Positions 28,438-37,109 of a stretch of 64,000 nucleotides of DNA are shown here, one piece after another. The notes beneath the pieces are model-generated. The model had not been told where the DNA came from and did not search any database. It saw only the letters and a list, made by a program, of their open reading frames with translations. Within the stretch, counting starts at the first letter, position 1. The number at the start of each line of letters is the position of its first letter. The stretch spans positions 79,121 through 143,120 of the forward strand of contig JAXISZ010000002.1 of NCBI GenBank assembly GCA_034680345.1, given 5' to 3'. The translations under genes and the position numbers were made by a program. The DNA is from SXZD01 sp034680345 (GTDB lineage Bacteria; Pseudomonadota; Gammaproteobacteria; Burkholderiales; Burkholderiaceae_B).

Positions 28438-29239
28438 ACTCAGAAATATTAATCAGTTGGATGCCGTCTGTGGCAACCTTTAAGGTGTTGCCGCGGTTGT
28501 TGTTGTCAAAGTCCCAGTCAGCAAGCACCCATCTTTCTCCTGTGTGGTTTTTTGTTTGTCTATGGTAGGCTGTTTTGTGTGTGTGGCCGTGAATGATTAT
28601 TGAGCAGTGTGGAGTTTTGTCACCGTTTGGCCAGCGCCCTAAAAAAGCCTGTTGTACCGCTTTTGTGTTGACGTCCATGATGCCAATCAGACCATTTTTT
28701 AGGTTTGTTGCCTGTTTTTCTGTGGTGACTTTCCGTTGTTTGCTATGTTCACGTAGTTTTTGTGCTGTTTCAATTCTTTTTTCTAGGGATTGACTCAAGA
28801 AACTTTTTTGCCAGTTGGGGTTTCGGCTTATTTGACGAAATGCTTGATATTCAATGTCATCGGTACACAGTTGGTCGCCGTGGCTTAAGCAGATAATTTT
28901 TTCTTTAAATTTTAATGGGTAGGGGTCGGGTAATAAAACGGCTGAAATTTTTTCAAGATATTGATTTCCAATTAAGAAATCTCGATTTCCTGGCATAAAG
29001 AAAATACTACACCCCTTTTGAGATGCTGGTTTTAGATGCTGCGCCAGTGTTTGAGCGCATTGGGGAATATGATCACCTCCTACCCAGTAGTCAAAAATAT
29101 CACCCAATAAATACAGCTCATTATTGGGCGCAGCAATGGTATTAATCCAGCCAAGCAGTTTGCTCAGTGTTTTTGGTGTGTTTTCTGACAAGTGTAAATC
29201 TGAAATAAACCACCTAATCGGTTCTTGGGCACGTTGCAT
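28409..29239 (-). CDS. lpxH: UDP-2,3-diacylglucosamine diphosphatase
   Basis: Lipid A pathway pyrophosphatase that makes lipid X; peripheral inner-membrane metalloenzyme, 276 residues. The calcineurin-like metal motifs are all present: SDLHLSE, GDIFDYWVGGD, PGNRDFLIG, SHGDQLCTDD and HGHTHKTAYH. It is the last gene of the minus-strand operon TPR protein, L,D-transpeptidase, cyclophilin, lpxH (31 bases after the cyclophilin gene). The 3' end overlaps cysE tail to tail. Confidence 0.96.
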   Translation of the reverse strand: MQRAQEPIRWFISDLHLSENTPKTLSKLLGWINTIAAPNNELYLLGDIFDYWVGGDHIPQCAQTLAQHLKPASQKGCSIFFMPGNRDFLIGNQYLEKISAVLLPDPYPLKFKEKIICLSHGDQLCTDDIEYQAFRQISRNPNWQKSFLSQSLEKRIETAQKLREHSKQRKVTTEKQATNLKNGLIGIMDVNTKAVQQAFLGRWPNGDKTPHCSIIIHGHTHKTAYHRQTKNHTGERWVLADWDFDNNNRGNTLKVATDGIQLINISEFNLPIDSMS

Positions 29240-29270
29240 AGCGCTGCTAAGCTGGCTGGATACAGGCTGG

Positions 29271-29885
29271 TTAGCTAATGACTTCAGCTTTTAAAATCAG
29301 TATATCTTCAACGGGTACGTCTTGGTGAAAGCTTTTGGAAGCGGTGCGCACGGTTTTGATGGTGTCTACAACTTCTTTGCCTTTGGTGACCTGTCCAAAA
29401 ACACAGTAGCCCCAACCTTGTGGTGTAGGGCTTTTAAAATTTAGAAAGTCATTGTCAGCCACGTTGATAAAAAATTGCGCGCTGGCTGAGTGCGGGTCGT
29501 TGGTGCGTGCCATGGCAACAGTGTATTTATCATTCCGAATGCCGTTGTTTGCCTCGTTTTCTACGGTGCGCGGTGTAGGCTTTTGTTTCATACCTGCTTC
29601 CATGCCTCCACCTTGAATCATGAAGCCATTGATGACACGGTGAAATAAGGTATTTGTATAGTGACCAGATTTTACATATTCTAAGAAATTGGCTACAGTC
29701 TTTGGGGCCTTTTCAGTGAACAATTCAATTTCGATTGTGCCGGCGGTGGTTTCAAATCGGACCATGGTTTTTCCAGTCGTTTTAAGTGGTTTAAATGATT
29801 GTGCAATGCTTGGTGTGAGCGCAAAAAATAAGCTGCAGGATGAAAATAGCAACCCAGTAATGGCAGAGCGTCGTGTTTTATTCAT
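29271..29885 (-). CDS. Exported cyclophilin-type peptidyl-prolyl isomerase
   Basis: Cyclophilin of 204 residues with an N-terminal signal peptide (about 1-29, ending SIAQS), so it acts in the periplasm. The domain is complete: GTIEIELFTEKAPKTVANFLEYV, TLFHRVINGFMIQGGG, MARTNDPHSASAQFFIN and YCVFGQVTKGKEVVD. Burkholderiales often have two cyclophilin genes here (one exported, one cytoplasmic); only one is present. It sits 21 bases after the L,D-transpeptidase gene and 31 before lpxH. Confidence 0.93.
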   Translation of the reverse strand: MNKTRRSAITGLLFSSCSLFFALTPSIAQSFKPLKTTGKTMVRFETTAGTIEIELFTEKAPKTVANFLEYVKSGHYTNTLFHRVINGFMIQGGGMEAGMKQKPTPRTVENEANNGIRNDKYTVAMARTNDPHSASAQFFINVADNDFLNFKSPTPQGWGYCVFGQVTKGKEVVDTIKTVRTASKSFHQDVPVEDILILKAEVIS

Positions 29886-29906
29886 TTTAAATAAGTTGAA
29901 AATAGG

Positions 29907-31136
29907 TTAACTTGAAAGGGTTTCGTGTATGAGTTTCCAGTCTCGGCCATTGCGCACCCAATATTGTTGGCGTTGTTTTCTGGCTGCGGCTTTGTTGTTG
30001 CGGTGAGTGTGCGTTGAGTGGTCTGCAATATTGACAACTAACATGTCTTCTTTAGATGGGTAGCGAAAAATAGAAATCCCTTGGGTTGTTTGATTACCTG
30101 AGTTATCTTTAAGTATGTCGTGTCGAACTTGAGTGAGTTGTTTAAGCAAATCAGAGCGTTCGGTTTGCCATTGTTGGCGGGAAATAAACTGAATATTTTC
30201 AGTGATGATAACAGGGGTATTGCCAATTTTTATAAAGCGCTGAAGTTTTTGGATATCGCTGTTGGCCAGCACAACACATCCTTCGCTGGATTTTGGTGGG
30301 CGGCTAATCTGATTTGATGGTACGCCATGTAACCAGATACCGTGACCTGTTTTACCTTGACGTTTGTCCCATTCATTTGGATAGTCAAGAGGTAGAGCCA
30401 GTTTCCCGTAAAAATCGGTTAGCTTTTTTTGGGGTAGTAGGTCGGTGATGGTATACACACCAAGTGGAGTTTTATTGTCTCCCTCACGGGTTTTATTAGC
30501 ACCTGCTTTGCCTTGACTGATGTAAAAGTCGGTGATTAAACGGGGGGCTGGCAATTTGTTTTCATAAATAAATAAGCGTGAGCGAAGGGTGTCAACTAAA
30601 ATTGCATAGCGTTGGTCAGAACGCAGTTGTACTAACTCGCGCGGAATTTGTTGCTGGCTTGGGCGAATGCGGTAGGCACGTAACCTAACAAAAGCTTCTT
30701 CTCTGAGATCAGTTAAGGATCCCATCTTGTTGACCGGCGCGTTTTTTATGTCCCCAATATGATTAATTGGAATACCTGCTTTTAATGTGTAAAGATCACC
30801 GCGAATAAGATAAGCAACTCTAAAGTTAGGGTATTGCTCTATCAGGTTATTAACATAGTTAATGGCCTGATCTAACTGTCCGTTGGCGATGTGCTTGTAA
30901 ACGCGTTCTAATTCTGCGTCAATGTGTGGGCGATCAAACGGCGTTTTATTGTTTTTTTGCGCGTTTTCAGGCTGACTTGAAACGTCTGACCAATTGTTGG
31001 TTTGGGTGTGCCCCTTTGGTTGAAATTTTACCTTGCTCATGACGTCTTGACCGAAGGCGGCAGGTGTTTGCAGCACCCAGAGTGCGCTGGTAAGTAAGGC
31101 AAAAATTAACGGCAGTATTGAACGCGTATTAAGCAT
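29907..31136 (-). CDS. L,D-transpeptidase (YkuD domain) with NTF2-like tail
   Basis: Exported enzyme (409 residues, signal peptide to about residue 30) expected to cross-link or modify peptidoglycan. The YkuD domain (about 180-320) has HGIWLHGVP and the catalytic motif SEGCVVLANSDI (nucleophile Cys). A short helical repeat region (about 75-130) lies before it, and the last 80 residues (FRYPSKEDMLVVNIADH to QQYWVRNGRDWKLIHE) look like the end of an NTF2-like domain. It starts five bases after the TPR gene, whose product ends in a similar domain, so the two probably work together. Confidence 0.88.
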   Translation of the reverse strand: MLNTRSILPLIFALLTSALWVLQTPAAFGQDVMSKVKFQPKGHTQTNNWSDVSSQPENAQKNNKTPFDRPHIDAELERVYKHIANGQLDQAINYVNNLIEQYPNFRVAYLIRGDLYTLKAGIPINHIGDIKNAPVNKMGSLTDLREEAFVRLRAYRIRPSQQQIPRELVQLRSDQRYAILVDTLRSRLFIYENKLPAPRLITDFYISQGKAGANKTREGDNKTPLGVYTITDLLPQKKLTDFYGKLALPLDYPNEWDKRQGKTGHGIWLHGVPSNQISRPPKSSEGCVVLANSDIQKLQRFIKIGNTPVIITENIQFISRQQWQTERSDLLKQLTQVRHDILKDNSGNQTTQGISIFRYPSKEDMLVVNIADHSTHTHRNNKAAARKQRQQYWVRNGRDWKLIHETLSS

Positions 31137-31141
31137 AGGTT

Positions 31142-32446
31142 TTAATTAGAGGCTTGTTCCTTAATAATTAACCATTTGTTCCCAGATTTACTGAAAACCA
31201 AAGTTTTTACCCCTGTATTTTTTAGGCGATCAGAGATGTAAACTTGTTTAAATTGTACGATGGCTTGGTCGCCTTCGTATACAATAATTGGGCTTTCAAC
31301 GCGAACTTCAATACGCCCTTTGTTATTGATTCGTTTACGTCTTTCAGCCTCCCAAGCGTTACGACTTTGTCCTGAAGAAGGGTTAAATTTATCGCTGTAA
31401 AACATTAGATATTGGTTGACGTCTTGGTTTGACCAAGCTTCGGCCCAATTGCCCAACACATTGAGGATTTCGGTATCAGATCCACGTGTTGCCAGTCCGA
31501 TAGGTGCCGTGGCGGTAGGTGCTGAATTAATGTGATTGGCATTTGCTGTGGTTGCAGGGTTGGGCAGTGCTTTACTGTTAGTTGCTGTCGTGTTGGTGCT
31601 GGTATTTGTTTTTGGTGCTGTAGGAAGCACTGATGCGTTTGAGGTATTGGCTGTGTTTAAAGCATTTGTTGTGCTAGAGGTATGCGCGGTATTAGATGCT
31701 ATGTAATTGCTTGAAGGCGCTGTATTGTTTATGTTTTGATTGGGCGAGGCCAAAGTAACTGTGCTATTTGGGCTTTGGGTTGCCGGCGTAGTAACTGCTA
31801 TTTGCATAGGTGGTGTGGTTGCGGCGACAGCAGGAGCTTGAATCGCTGGTGCTGGATTGGTTTGTGTTGATGGAATTGACGGTGTTGGCGGTGTTGGCGG
31901 TGTTGGTTTACTGCGATTACCGCTGATTAAATCTTTCACCATTGATAGCTTGATTTCAGCCGTTGCATTGCCTGAGTCTAGTTGTAAGGCTTTGTCGTAA
32001 GACTGGCTGGCCAATTTAGAGTATACATCGCCTAAATTCTCATAGGCAGTGGCATAGCTAGGGTGGGTGCGAATAGCCATTTCTAAGGATTGTCGCGCTT
32101 TTTCGTATTGTCCTTGGCTAGCATAAAGTACAGCTAAGTTATTGTAGGGCTCAGGCAAATCAGGGTAGTCTTCAGTGAGTCGGTTAAAAATTTTAATGGC
32201 GTCGGCATTTTTGCCTTGTTCAGTAAGCACTAAGCCTTTTAAGAAGCGAATTTGTGGGTCACGTGGTTTGCTGGTTAAATAGGCATCGGCCCTGGCTAGT
32301 GCTTGGTCAAGTTGGCCATTGCGAAGTAAGCGAGAAATATCGCTTGCTTCGTCAGCAAGTGCATTAATTGGACCAACTAAACAAAAAACGAGAGCAAAAC
32401 GGGAGCTTGCTTGGCTTAAAATCGAACGCAGACGGTTTTTTTTCAT
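31142..32446 (-). CDS. Exported TPR protein with NTF2-like domain
   Basis: A 434-residue exported protein: signal peptide (about 1-31, ending INALA), four or so tetratricopeptide repeats (about 35-170, for example PDLPEPYNNLAVLYASQGQY), a long Ala/Thr/Asn/Pro-rich low-complexity linker (about 178-325), and a C-terminal NTF2/SnoaL-like domain (about 328-434, WAEAWSNQDVNQYLMFYSDK to SKSGNKWLIIKE). It likely scaffolds a cell-wall enzyme in the periplasm. It is first in the operon with the L,D-transpeptidase and is divergent from cysS. Function is inferred from architecture only. Confidence 0.82.
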   Translation of the reverse strand: MKKNRLRSILSQASSRFALVFCLVGPINALADEASDISRLLRNGQLDQALARADAYLTSKPRDPQIRFLKGLVLTEQGKNADAIKIFNRLTEDYPDLPEPYNNLAVLYASQGQYEKARQSLEMAIRTHPSYATAYENLGDVYSKLASQSYDKALQLDSGNATAEIKLSMVKDLISGNRSKPTPPTPPTPSIPSTQTNPAPAIQAPAVAATTPPMQIAVTTPATQSPNSTVTLASPNQNINNTAPSSNYIASNTAHTSSTTNALNTANTSNASVLPTAPKTNTSTNTTATNSKALPNPATTANANHINSAPTATAPIGLATRGSDTEILNVLGNWAEAWSNQDVNQYLMFYSDKFNPSSGQSRNAWEAERRKRINNKGRIEVRVESPIIVYEGDQAIVQFKQVYISDRLKNTGVKTLVFSKSGNKWLIIKEQASN

Positions 32447-32560
32447 TTTCGCGACTACAAAAGATGCAATGATATACTGTAACAGTATTTTACCAATAGC
32501 TTGATGGCTATTCTTTAAATTTTAGTGATCTATTAGTCTTTTTTTATTAAATGAGTTTGC

Positions 32561-33991
32561 ATGCCTGAAGTTTTACATATTTTTAACACGCTTAGCCGTG
32601 TAAAAGAAGTATTCAAATCTTTGCGTCCAGGTCAGGCACGCATGTATGTTTGTGGTATGACGGTTTATGATTTTTGCCATTTGGGTCATGCCCGCGTTAT
32701 GGTGGTGTTTGATATTATCAAACGCTGGCTGGAGTTCATCGGTTATGAGGTCATCTATGTTCGTAACATTACCGATATTGACGATAAAATTATACGTAGG
32801 GCTTTAGAGCGCGATGAATCCATTCGCACCCTAACGGACCGCTTTATTTTAGCGATGCACGAGGACGCAGACGCTTTGGGCGTTGCCCGACCCAATCATG
32901 AGCCGCGGGCCACTGAATTTGTGCCGCAGATGTTGGGCATGATCACGCGTTTGGTAGAAAAAGGCTTGGCTTACCAGTCTGAAGAAGGGGATGTTAATTT
33001 TGCAGTGCGTCGTTTTCCTGGTTACGGGCGCTTATCTGGTAAAACTTTGGATGAATTGCGAGCAGGTGAGCGGGTTTCTGTCGCTGAAAATAAACACGAC
33101 CCATTGGATTTTGTTTTGTGGAAGTCCGCTAAACCCAACGAGCCTGAAGAGGTGGTTTGGCCGTCCAATTTTGGTGCGGGACGCCCTGGTTGGCACATTG
33201 AGTGTTCTGCAATGAGTTGTGGCTTACTTGGCGAACACTTTGATATTCATGGTGGCGGTGCTGATTTACAATTCCCTCACCATGAAAATGAAATTGCTCA
33301 AAGTGTTGGTGCTACGGGCCAGCCGTTTGCTAATGTTTGGATGCACAATGGATTTGTGCGTGTTGACACTGAGGGTGTGAGCGAAAAAATGTCAAAATCT
33401 CTTGGCAATTTTTTCACAATTCGCGATATTTTGCAGTTGTATGATGCTGAGGTTGTGCGTTTTTTCATTTTGCGTGCGCATTATCGCAGTCCGCTTACGT
33501 ACTCTGCTGTTCATATTGAGGATGCTAAAGCCGCGTTAACTCGCTTGTACACAGCGTTAAATGCTATCTGTTACGAGGGCTTTCCTGCCTTTGATGCGAG
33601 TGGTCAAGGTGTGGCTGCGTTTACAGCCGCCATGAATGACGACTTTAATACTCCTGAGGCTGTTGCTGTGTTATTTGAGTTGGCTGGTGAATTAAATCGG
33701 ACACAATCTTTGCAGTTAGCGGCACAGTTAAAAGGTTTGGGAGCGTCTTTAGGTATTTTGCAGCGCGACCCCGCCGCTTTCTTACAAGGGCGCTTATTGG
33801 CAACACAGCAAAAGGGCCAAGAAGATGCGCAAGCATTTCAAGATCAGATTGAACAAGCCATTGCAGAGCGTGCACAAGCTAAACGTGATAAAAATTTTGC
33901 TTTGGCTGATCAAATTCGCCAAGACTTATTGGATCAAGGTGTTGTTTTAGAAGACAAACCAGGTGGTTTGACGCAGTGGCGTAGGTTGTAA
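32561..33991 (+). CDS. cysS: Cysteinyl-tRNA synthetase
   Basis: Class I synthetase, 476 residues, charges tRNA-Cys. Seen: zinc and HIGH-type motif in YVCGMTVYDFCHLGHARVM, zinc ligands in GWHIECSAMSCGLLGEHFDIHGGG with PHHENEIAQS, and KMSKS in EKMSKSLGNFFT. The C-terminal anticodon-binding helices extend to WRRL. It is followed six bases later by a DNA glycosylase gene; cysS, glycosylase, accA and tilS form a same-strand series with short gaps. Confidence 0.97.
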   Translation: MPEVLHIFNTLSRVKEVFKSLRPGQARMYVCGMTVYDFCHLGHARVMVVFDIIKRWLEFIGYEVIYVRNITDIDDKIIRRALERDESIRTLTDRFILAMHEDADALGVARPNHEPRATEFVPQMLGMITRLVEKGLAYQSEEGDVNFAVRRFPGYGRLSGKTLDELRAGERVSVAENKHDPLDFVLWKSAKPNEPEEVVWPSNFGAGRPGWHIECSAMSCGLLGEHFDIHGGGADLQFPHHENEIAQSVGATGQPFANVWMHNGFVRVDTEGVSEKMSKSLGNFFTIRDILQLYDAEVVRFFILRAHYRSPLTYSAVHIEDAKAALTRLYTALNAICYEGFPAFDASGQGVAAFTAAMNDDFNTPEAVAVLFELAGELNRTQSLQLAAQLKGLGASLGILQRDPAAFLQGRLLATQQKGQEDAQAFQDQIEQAIAERAQAKRDKNFALADQIRQDLLDQGVVLEDKPGGLTQWRRL

Positions 33992-33997
33992 TCATCA

Positions 33998-34660
33998 ATG
34001 TCTGGTGCGGTTTTACCTCAATGGTCTGCCCTTATTGACGGTTCCCCTGGGTATTGGCAGGTTGCATGTGAGCATTTGATTAGAGTGCATCCTGGTTGGT
34101 TGCGATTGATAAACCAATACACCGATTCCTGTTTACAGTCTCGGGGTTTACCTTTTGAAACTTTGGCCCGTGCCATCGTGGGGCAGCAAATTTCCGTTAA
34201 AGCTGCAGATGCAGTCTTTTTGCGTTTGCTGGGCATCATGCGGCCTTCATTAAGTCCTGAGGGCATTTTAAATAGTTCTGTTGATGCTTTGCGACAAGTG
34301 GGGCTGTCTGCGCGCAAGGTAGAATATTTGTTTAATTTATCGCAGTTTGCGTTAGCCGGTGGCTTGCATGCTGAGTATTTAAATCAACTCAGTGATGGTG
34401 ATTGTATAAATCACCTACTGCAAGTTAAGGGCATTGGGCGATGGACAGCCGAAATGTTTTTAATGTTTAACTTATTACGTCCTGATGTTTGGCCCATAGA
34501 TGATTTAGGCTTACTAAAAGCATTGGGGGTAGAATTTTTGTTGGGGCAGACGCCTGATCGTCGTAAAGCCTTTGATATGGGGGAGGCATATCGCCCTTAT
34601 CGCACGGTGGCGTGTTGGTATTTGTGGCGTAGCATTGACCCCGTTGTTGTCAATTACTAA
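33998..34660 (+). CDS. DNA-3-methyladenine glycosylase II (AlkA-like)
   Basis: Base-excision repair glycosylase, 220 residues, HhH-GPD superfamily. The helix-hairpin-helix LLQVKGIGRWTAEMFLMF (about 146-163) is followed by the catalytic Asp in DVWPIDDLGLLKA. It matches the short bacterial AlkA-type enzymes without the N-terminal Ada-like domain and has no FeS cysteines. Placement between cysS and accA is conserved in betaproteobacteria, so it is a good operon member. Confidence 0.9.
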   Translation: MSGAVLPQWSALIDGSPGYWQVACEHLIRVHPGWLRLINQYTDSCLQSRGLPFETLARAIVGQQISVKAADAVFLRLLGIMRPSLSPEGILNSSVDALRQVGLSARKVEYLFNLSQFALAGGLHAEYLNQLSDGDCINHLLQVKGIGRWTAEMFLMFNLLRPDVWPIDDLGLLKALGVEFLLGQTPDRRKAFDMGEAYRPYRTVACWYLWRSIDPVVVNY

Positions 34661-34681
34661 AAGTACTGAAAGAGCCAGTGG

Positions 34682-35641
34682 ATGAAGCAAACTTTTTTGG
34701 ATTTTGAATCGGCTTTGGCCGAATTAGATGCGCAAATAGAACGTTTACGTGTTTTGGATAAAGACGGTGACGTAGATATTGCATCTCAGATTGAACAGCT
34801 GCAAGATAAATTTCATCAAAAATTGGCAGAAATTTACCGTAATTTATCACCTTGGCAGGTTTCTCAGGTTGCGCGTCACCCACAGCGTCCATACACGCTA
34901 GATTATATCGCAGCTATGTTAACGGAGTTTCAAGAGCTGCATGGCGACCGTCATTTTGCAGACGATGCCGCTATTGTTGGTGGGTTAGCTCGTTTGGATG
35001 GTGAGGCGGTGATGGTGATTGGTCATCAAAAAGGCCGTGATGTGAAAGAACGCACGCGTAGAAATTTTGGCATGCCGCGCCCAGAAGGTTATCGCAAGGC
35101 TTTGCGTTTAATGAAAACCGCTGAAAAATTTAGTTTACCTATTTTAACGTTGATTGATACGCCAGGCGCTTACCCAGGTATTGACGCTGAGGAGCGTGGC
35201 CAGTCAGAAGCGATTGGGCGCAACTTGCTGGAAATGGCGCAATTGCAAGTGCCTATCGTGGCAGTCGTGATTGGTGAAGGGGGATCTGGCGGCGCTTTGG
35301 CTTTGGCTGTTGCTGATCGGGTTTTGATGTTGCAAAACTCCACTTATTCTGTCATTTCACCTGAAGGTTGTGCTTCTATTTTGTGGCGCAGTGCGGAGCG
35401 GGCGCCAGATGCAGCTGTTGCTTTAGGTATTGATGCAAAGCGTTTAAAGTCTTTGGGTCTAATTGATGAAATTATTCTGGAGCCGTTGGGGGGGGCGCAC
35501 CGCAACCCACTTGAAATGGCATCGCGTTTGAAGCATCAAATTCAGCAAGAATTCCGTGGTTTGCTTAAGATGCCGTCTGAGCAGTTGCTCTCCGCACGCC
35601 ATAAAAAATTGTTAGGTTACGGTAAGTTTAATCTGGTTTAG
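34682..35641 (+). CDS. accA: Acetyl-CoA carboxylase carboxyltransferase subunit alpha
   Basis: Alpha subunit (319 residues) of the carboxyltransferase that makes malonyl-CoA, first step of fatty acid synthesis. Family landmarks: FLDFESALAELDAQIE near the N-terminus, FQELHGDRHFADD, IGHQKGRDVKERTRRNFGMP, TPGAYPGIDAEERGQSEAIG and GEGGSGGALALAVADRV. A run of eight G (35488-35495) lies inside the gene in the Leu-Gly-Gly-Ala codons and leaves the frame intact. Confidence 0.98.
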   Translation: MKQTFLDFESALAELDAQIERLRVLDKDGDVDIASQIEQLQDKFHQKLAEIYRNLSPWQVSQVARHPQRPYTLDYIAAMLTEFQELHGDRHFADDAAIVGGLARLDGEAVMVIGHQKGRDVKERTRRNFGMPRPEGYRKALRLMKTAEKFSLPILTLIDTPGAYPGIDAEERGQSEAIGRNLLEMAQLQVPIVAVVIGEGGSGGALALAVADRVLMLQNSTYSVISPEGCASILWRSAERAPDAAVALGIDAKRLKSLGLIDEIILEPLGGAHRNPLEMASRLKHQIQQEFRGLLKMPSEQLLSARHKKLLGYGKFNLV

Positions 35642-35675
35642 GTGCGGGCACTTATTGCTAAAAAATGCTTATTAA

Positions 35676-36683
35676 ATGGCTTCTTCTTTTTGTTCTGTTT
35701 TAACTGCAGCGTTGCAAAATCATTTAACTGAATACGCTGGTTTTGGTTCTAATATGGACCAGACAGTGTATATTGCATATTCTGGTGGTGCAGATTCCAC
35801 AGCTTTGTTGTTGGCGTGCCGTCAATTGGGATTGCCATTGCAAGCGGTTCATGTGAATCATCAATTACAAAGCGCTGCCACTGTTATGCAGACGCATTGC
35901 GAGCAGTTTTGCCAGCGTTTTTCAATTCCGCTGATTGTTCTTAAAGTGGAGGTGTTGGTTGATGGCGGAGAAAGCTTAGAAGCCAATGCCAGATTAGCAC
36001 GTTACCGCGCAATTGGCGACTATTTAAAGCAGCAGGGCGCTGGCTTGATTTTAACTGCCCATCATGAAGATGATCAGTTGGAAACCACTTTAATTCATTT
36101 GTTTCGTGGTTCTGGGTTAGAGGGGTTGTCAGGTATGGCTGTATGCGCAGCTTGGCCAGTACAGGGTGAAGGTGTGTTTTCTGCTTTGCGGCTTGGTCGT
36201 CCATTCTTGAATATTGCGGGGGTTGCTTTGCGCCGTGCATTGCATGAGTGGGGGTGTGTAGAGGCGTTCGATTGGTTTGAAGACCCCAGTAACACAGACC
36301 TTGACTTACGTCGCAATTGGTTGCGTCATGCGTGTATTCCTCAATTAGAACAAGCATTTCCACAGTGGCGTGATTCTTTGTGTCGTCTAAATCGTCAAGT
36401 CAGCAACTATCGTCAGGATGTTGATCAACGGGTAGATGCTGTTTGGTCACAGTGTATTGGTAGCAATCGCGGATTGCTGTTACAGCAATTTAATACGTTA
36501 CCATCTGCTTTGCGTGCCCAAGTTTTGCGTGCTTGGTTAAAGCGCCAGGGGATTCGTCTTAATGAAGCTAAAGCCCTAGAGTTGTTGTCTCAGTTGTACA
36601 GTGTTCGGGGCGGTGTTCGGCAAGTGGCTGGAACTTGGTATTTGCTAGTTAAGCAAGGCTTAGCAACCTTACAATTTAAGTAA
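35676..36683 (+). CDS. tilS: tRNA(Ile)-lysidine synthase (short form)
   Basis: Converts C34 of tRNA-Ile(CAU) to lysidine so that it reads AUA. The N-type ATP pyrophosphatase loop is SGGADSTALLLACRQLGL (about 34-51), followed by VHVNHQLQSAA, AHHEDDQLETTLIHLFRGSG and a helical domain with WFEDPSNTDLDLRRNWLRH. At 335 residues it is shorter than the 430-residue E. coli type and seems to lack the TilS C-terminal domain; this reduced form occurs in other bacteria. It is last in the cysS-tilS series. Confidence 0.93.
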   Translation: MASSFCSVLTAALQNHLTEYAGFGSNMDQTVYIAYSGGADSTALLLACRQLGLPLQAVHVNHQLQSAATVMQTHCEQFCQRFSIPLIVLKVEVLVDGGESLEANARLARYRAIGDYLKQQGAGLILTAHHEDDQLETTLIHLFRGSGLEGLSGMAVCAAWPVQGEGVFSALRLGRPFLNIAGVALRRALHEWGCVEAFDWFEDPSNTDLDLRRNWLRHACIPQLEQAFPQWRDSLCRLNRQVSNYRQDVDQRVDAVWSQCIGSNRGLLLQQFNTLPSALRAQVLRAWLKRQGIRLNEAKALELLSQLYSVRGGVRQVAGTWYLLVKQGLATLQFK

Positions 36684-36997
36684 GAAAAAGATAAAAAAAT
36701 ATTTTCAAATGGGGTTGGCTGTTTGGGCGCTATATTCGTCCTGTATGTCCTCTGTAATAGAACTGTGATCGTTGCGCACATTTTTGCATAAATTGCTCTG
36801 TAAGGTTAACCTTTTTTCACTTCTCAAGTTTTACTTGTTTTGCGTGTTTGGTTGAATACGTACGGGTTGTTATTATTCTTGGTAAATGTTAATTTTAAGT
36901 GCTTAATTTCTAAGCAGCTTTATTTAATTCATTTACGTAATATTAAGCCGTTCAAATTAATAATTTAGTAGCATAAATTAAAAAGAAGAATGAATAA
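36684..36997. other. Gap between tilS and an epimerase stub
   Basis: About 314 AT-rich bases without a supportable gene. It is probably the former promoter region of the truncated epimerase gene that begins at 36998. I see no tRNA, no clear terminator for tilS and no insertion-sequence ends. Confidence 0.5.
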
Positions 36998-37063
36998 ATG
37001 ACAATATTGGTAACGGGTGCGGCGGGTTTTATTGGTATGCATGTGTGCGAATTTTTGATGGAC
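36998..37063 (+). pseudogene. 5' stub of an NAD-dependent nucleotide-sugar epimerase
   Basis: An ATG with agaagaa upstream begins MTILVTGAAGFIGMHVCEFL, the Rossmann start (GxxGxxG) typical of UDP-glucuronate 4-epimerase-like enzymes of capsule synthesis. Similarity stops after about 21 residues. The frame then runs with unrelated sequence into the 3' end of fbp on the opposite strand and stops near 37172. The rest of a gene of about 1 kb is missing, so this is most likely a deletion remnant. Another option is a short real peptide, which I consider unlikely. Confidence 0.65.
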
Positions 37064-37109
37064 GCAACTGGTGCGCCCCGTGCTTTTAAACGCCTTTTAT
37101 TTTTTAGTT

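Noticed and set aside
36684..36997. tRNA or small RNA gene after tilS
   Set aside because: No cloverleaf, no GGTTC-type arm and no terminator-like end could be found.
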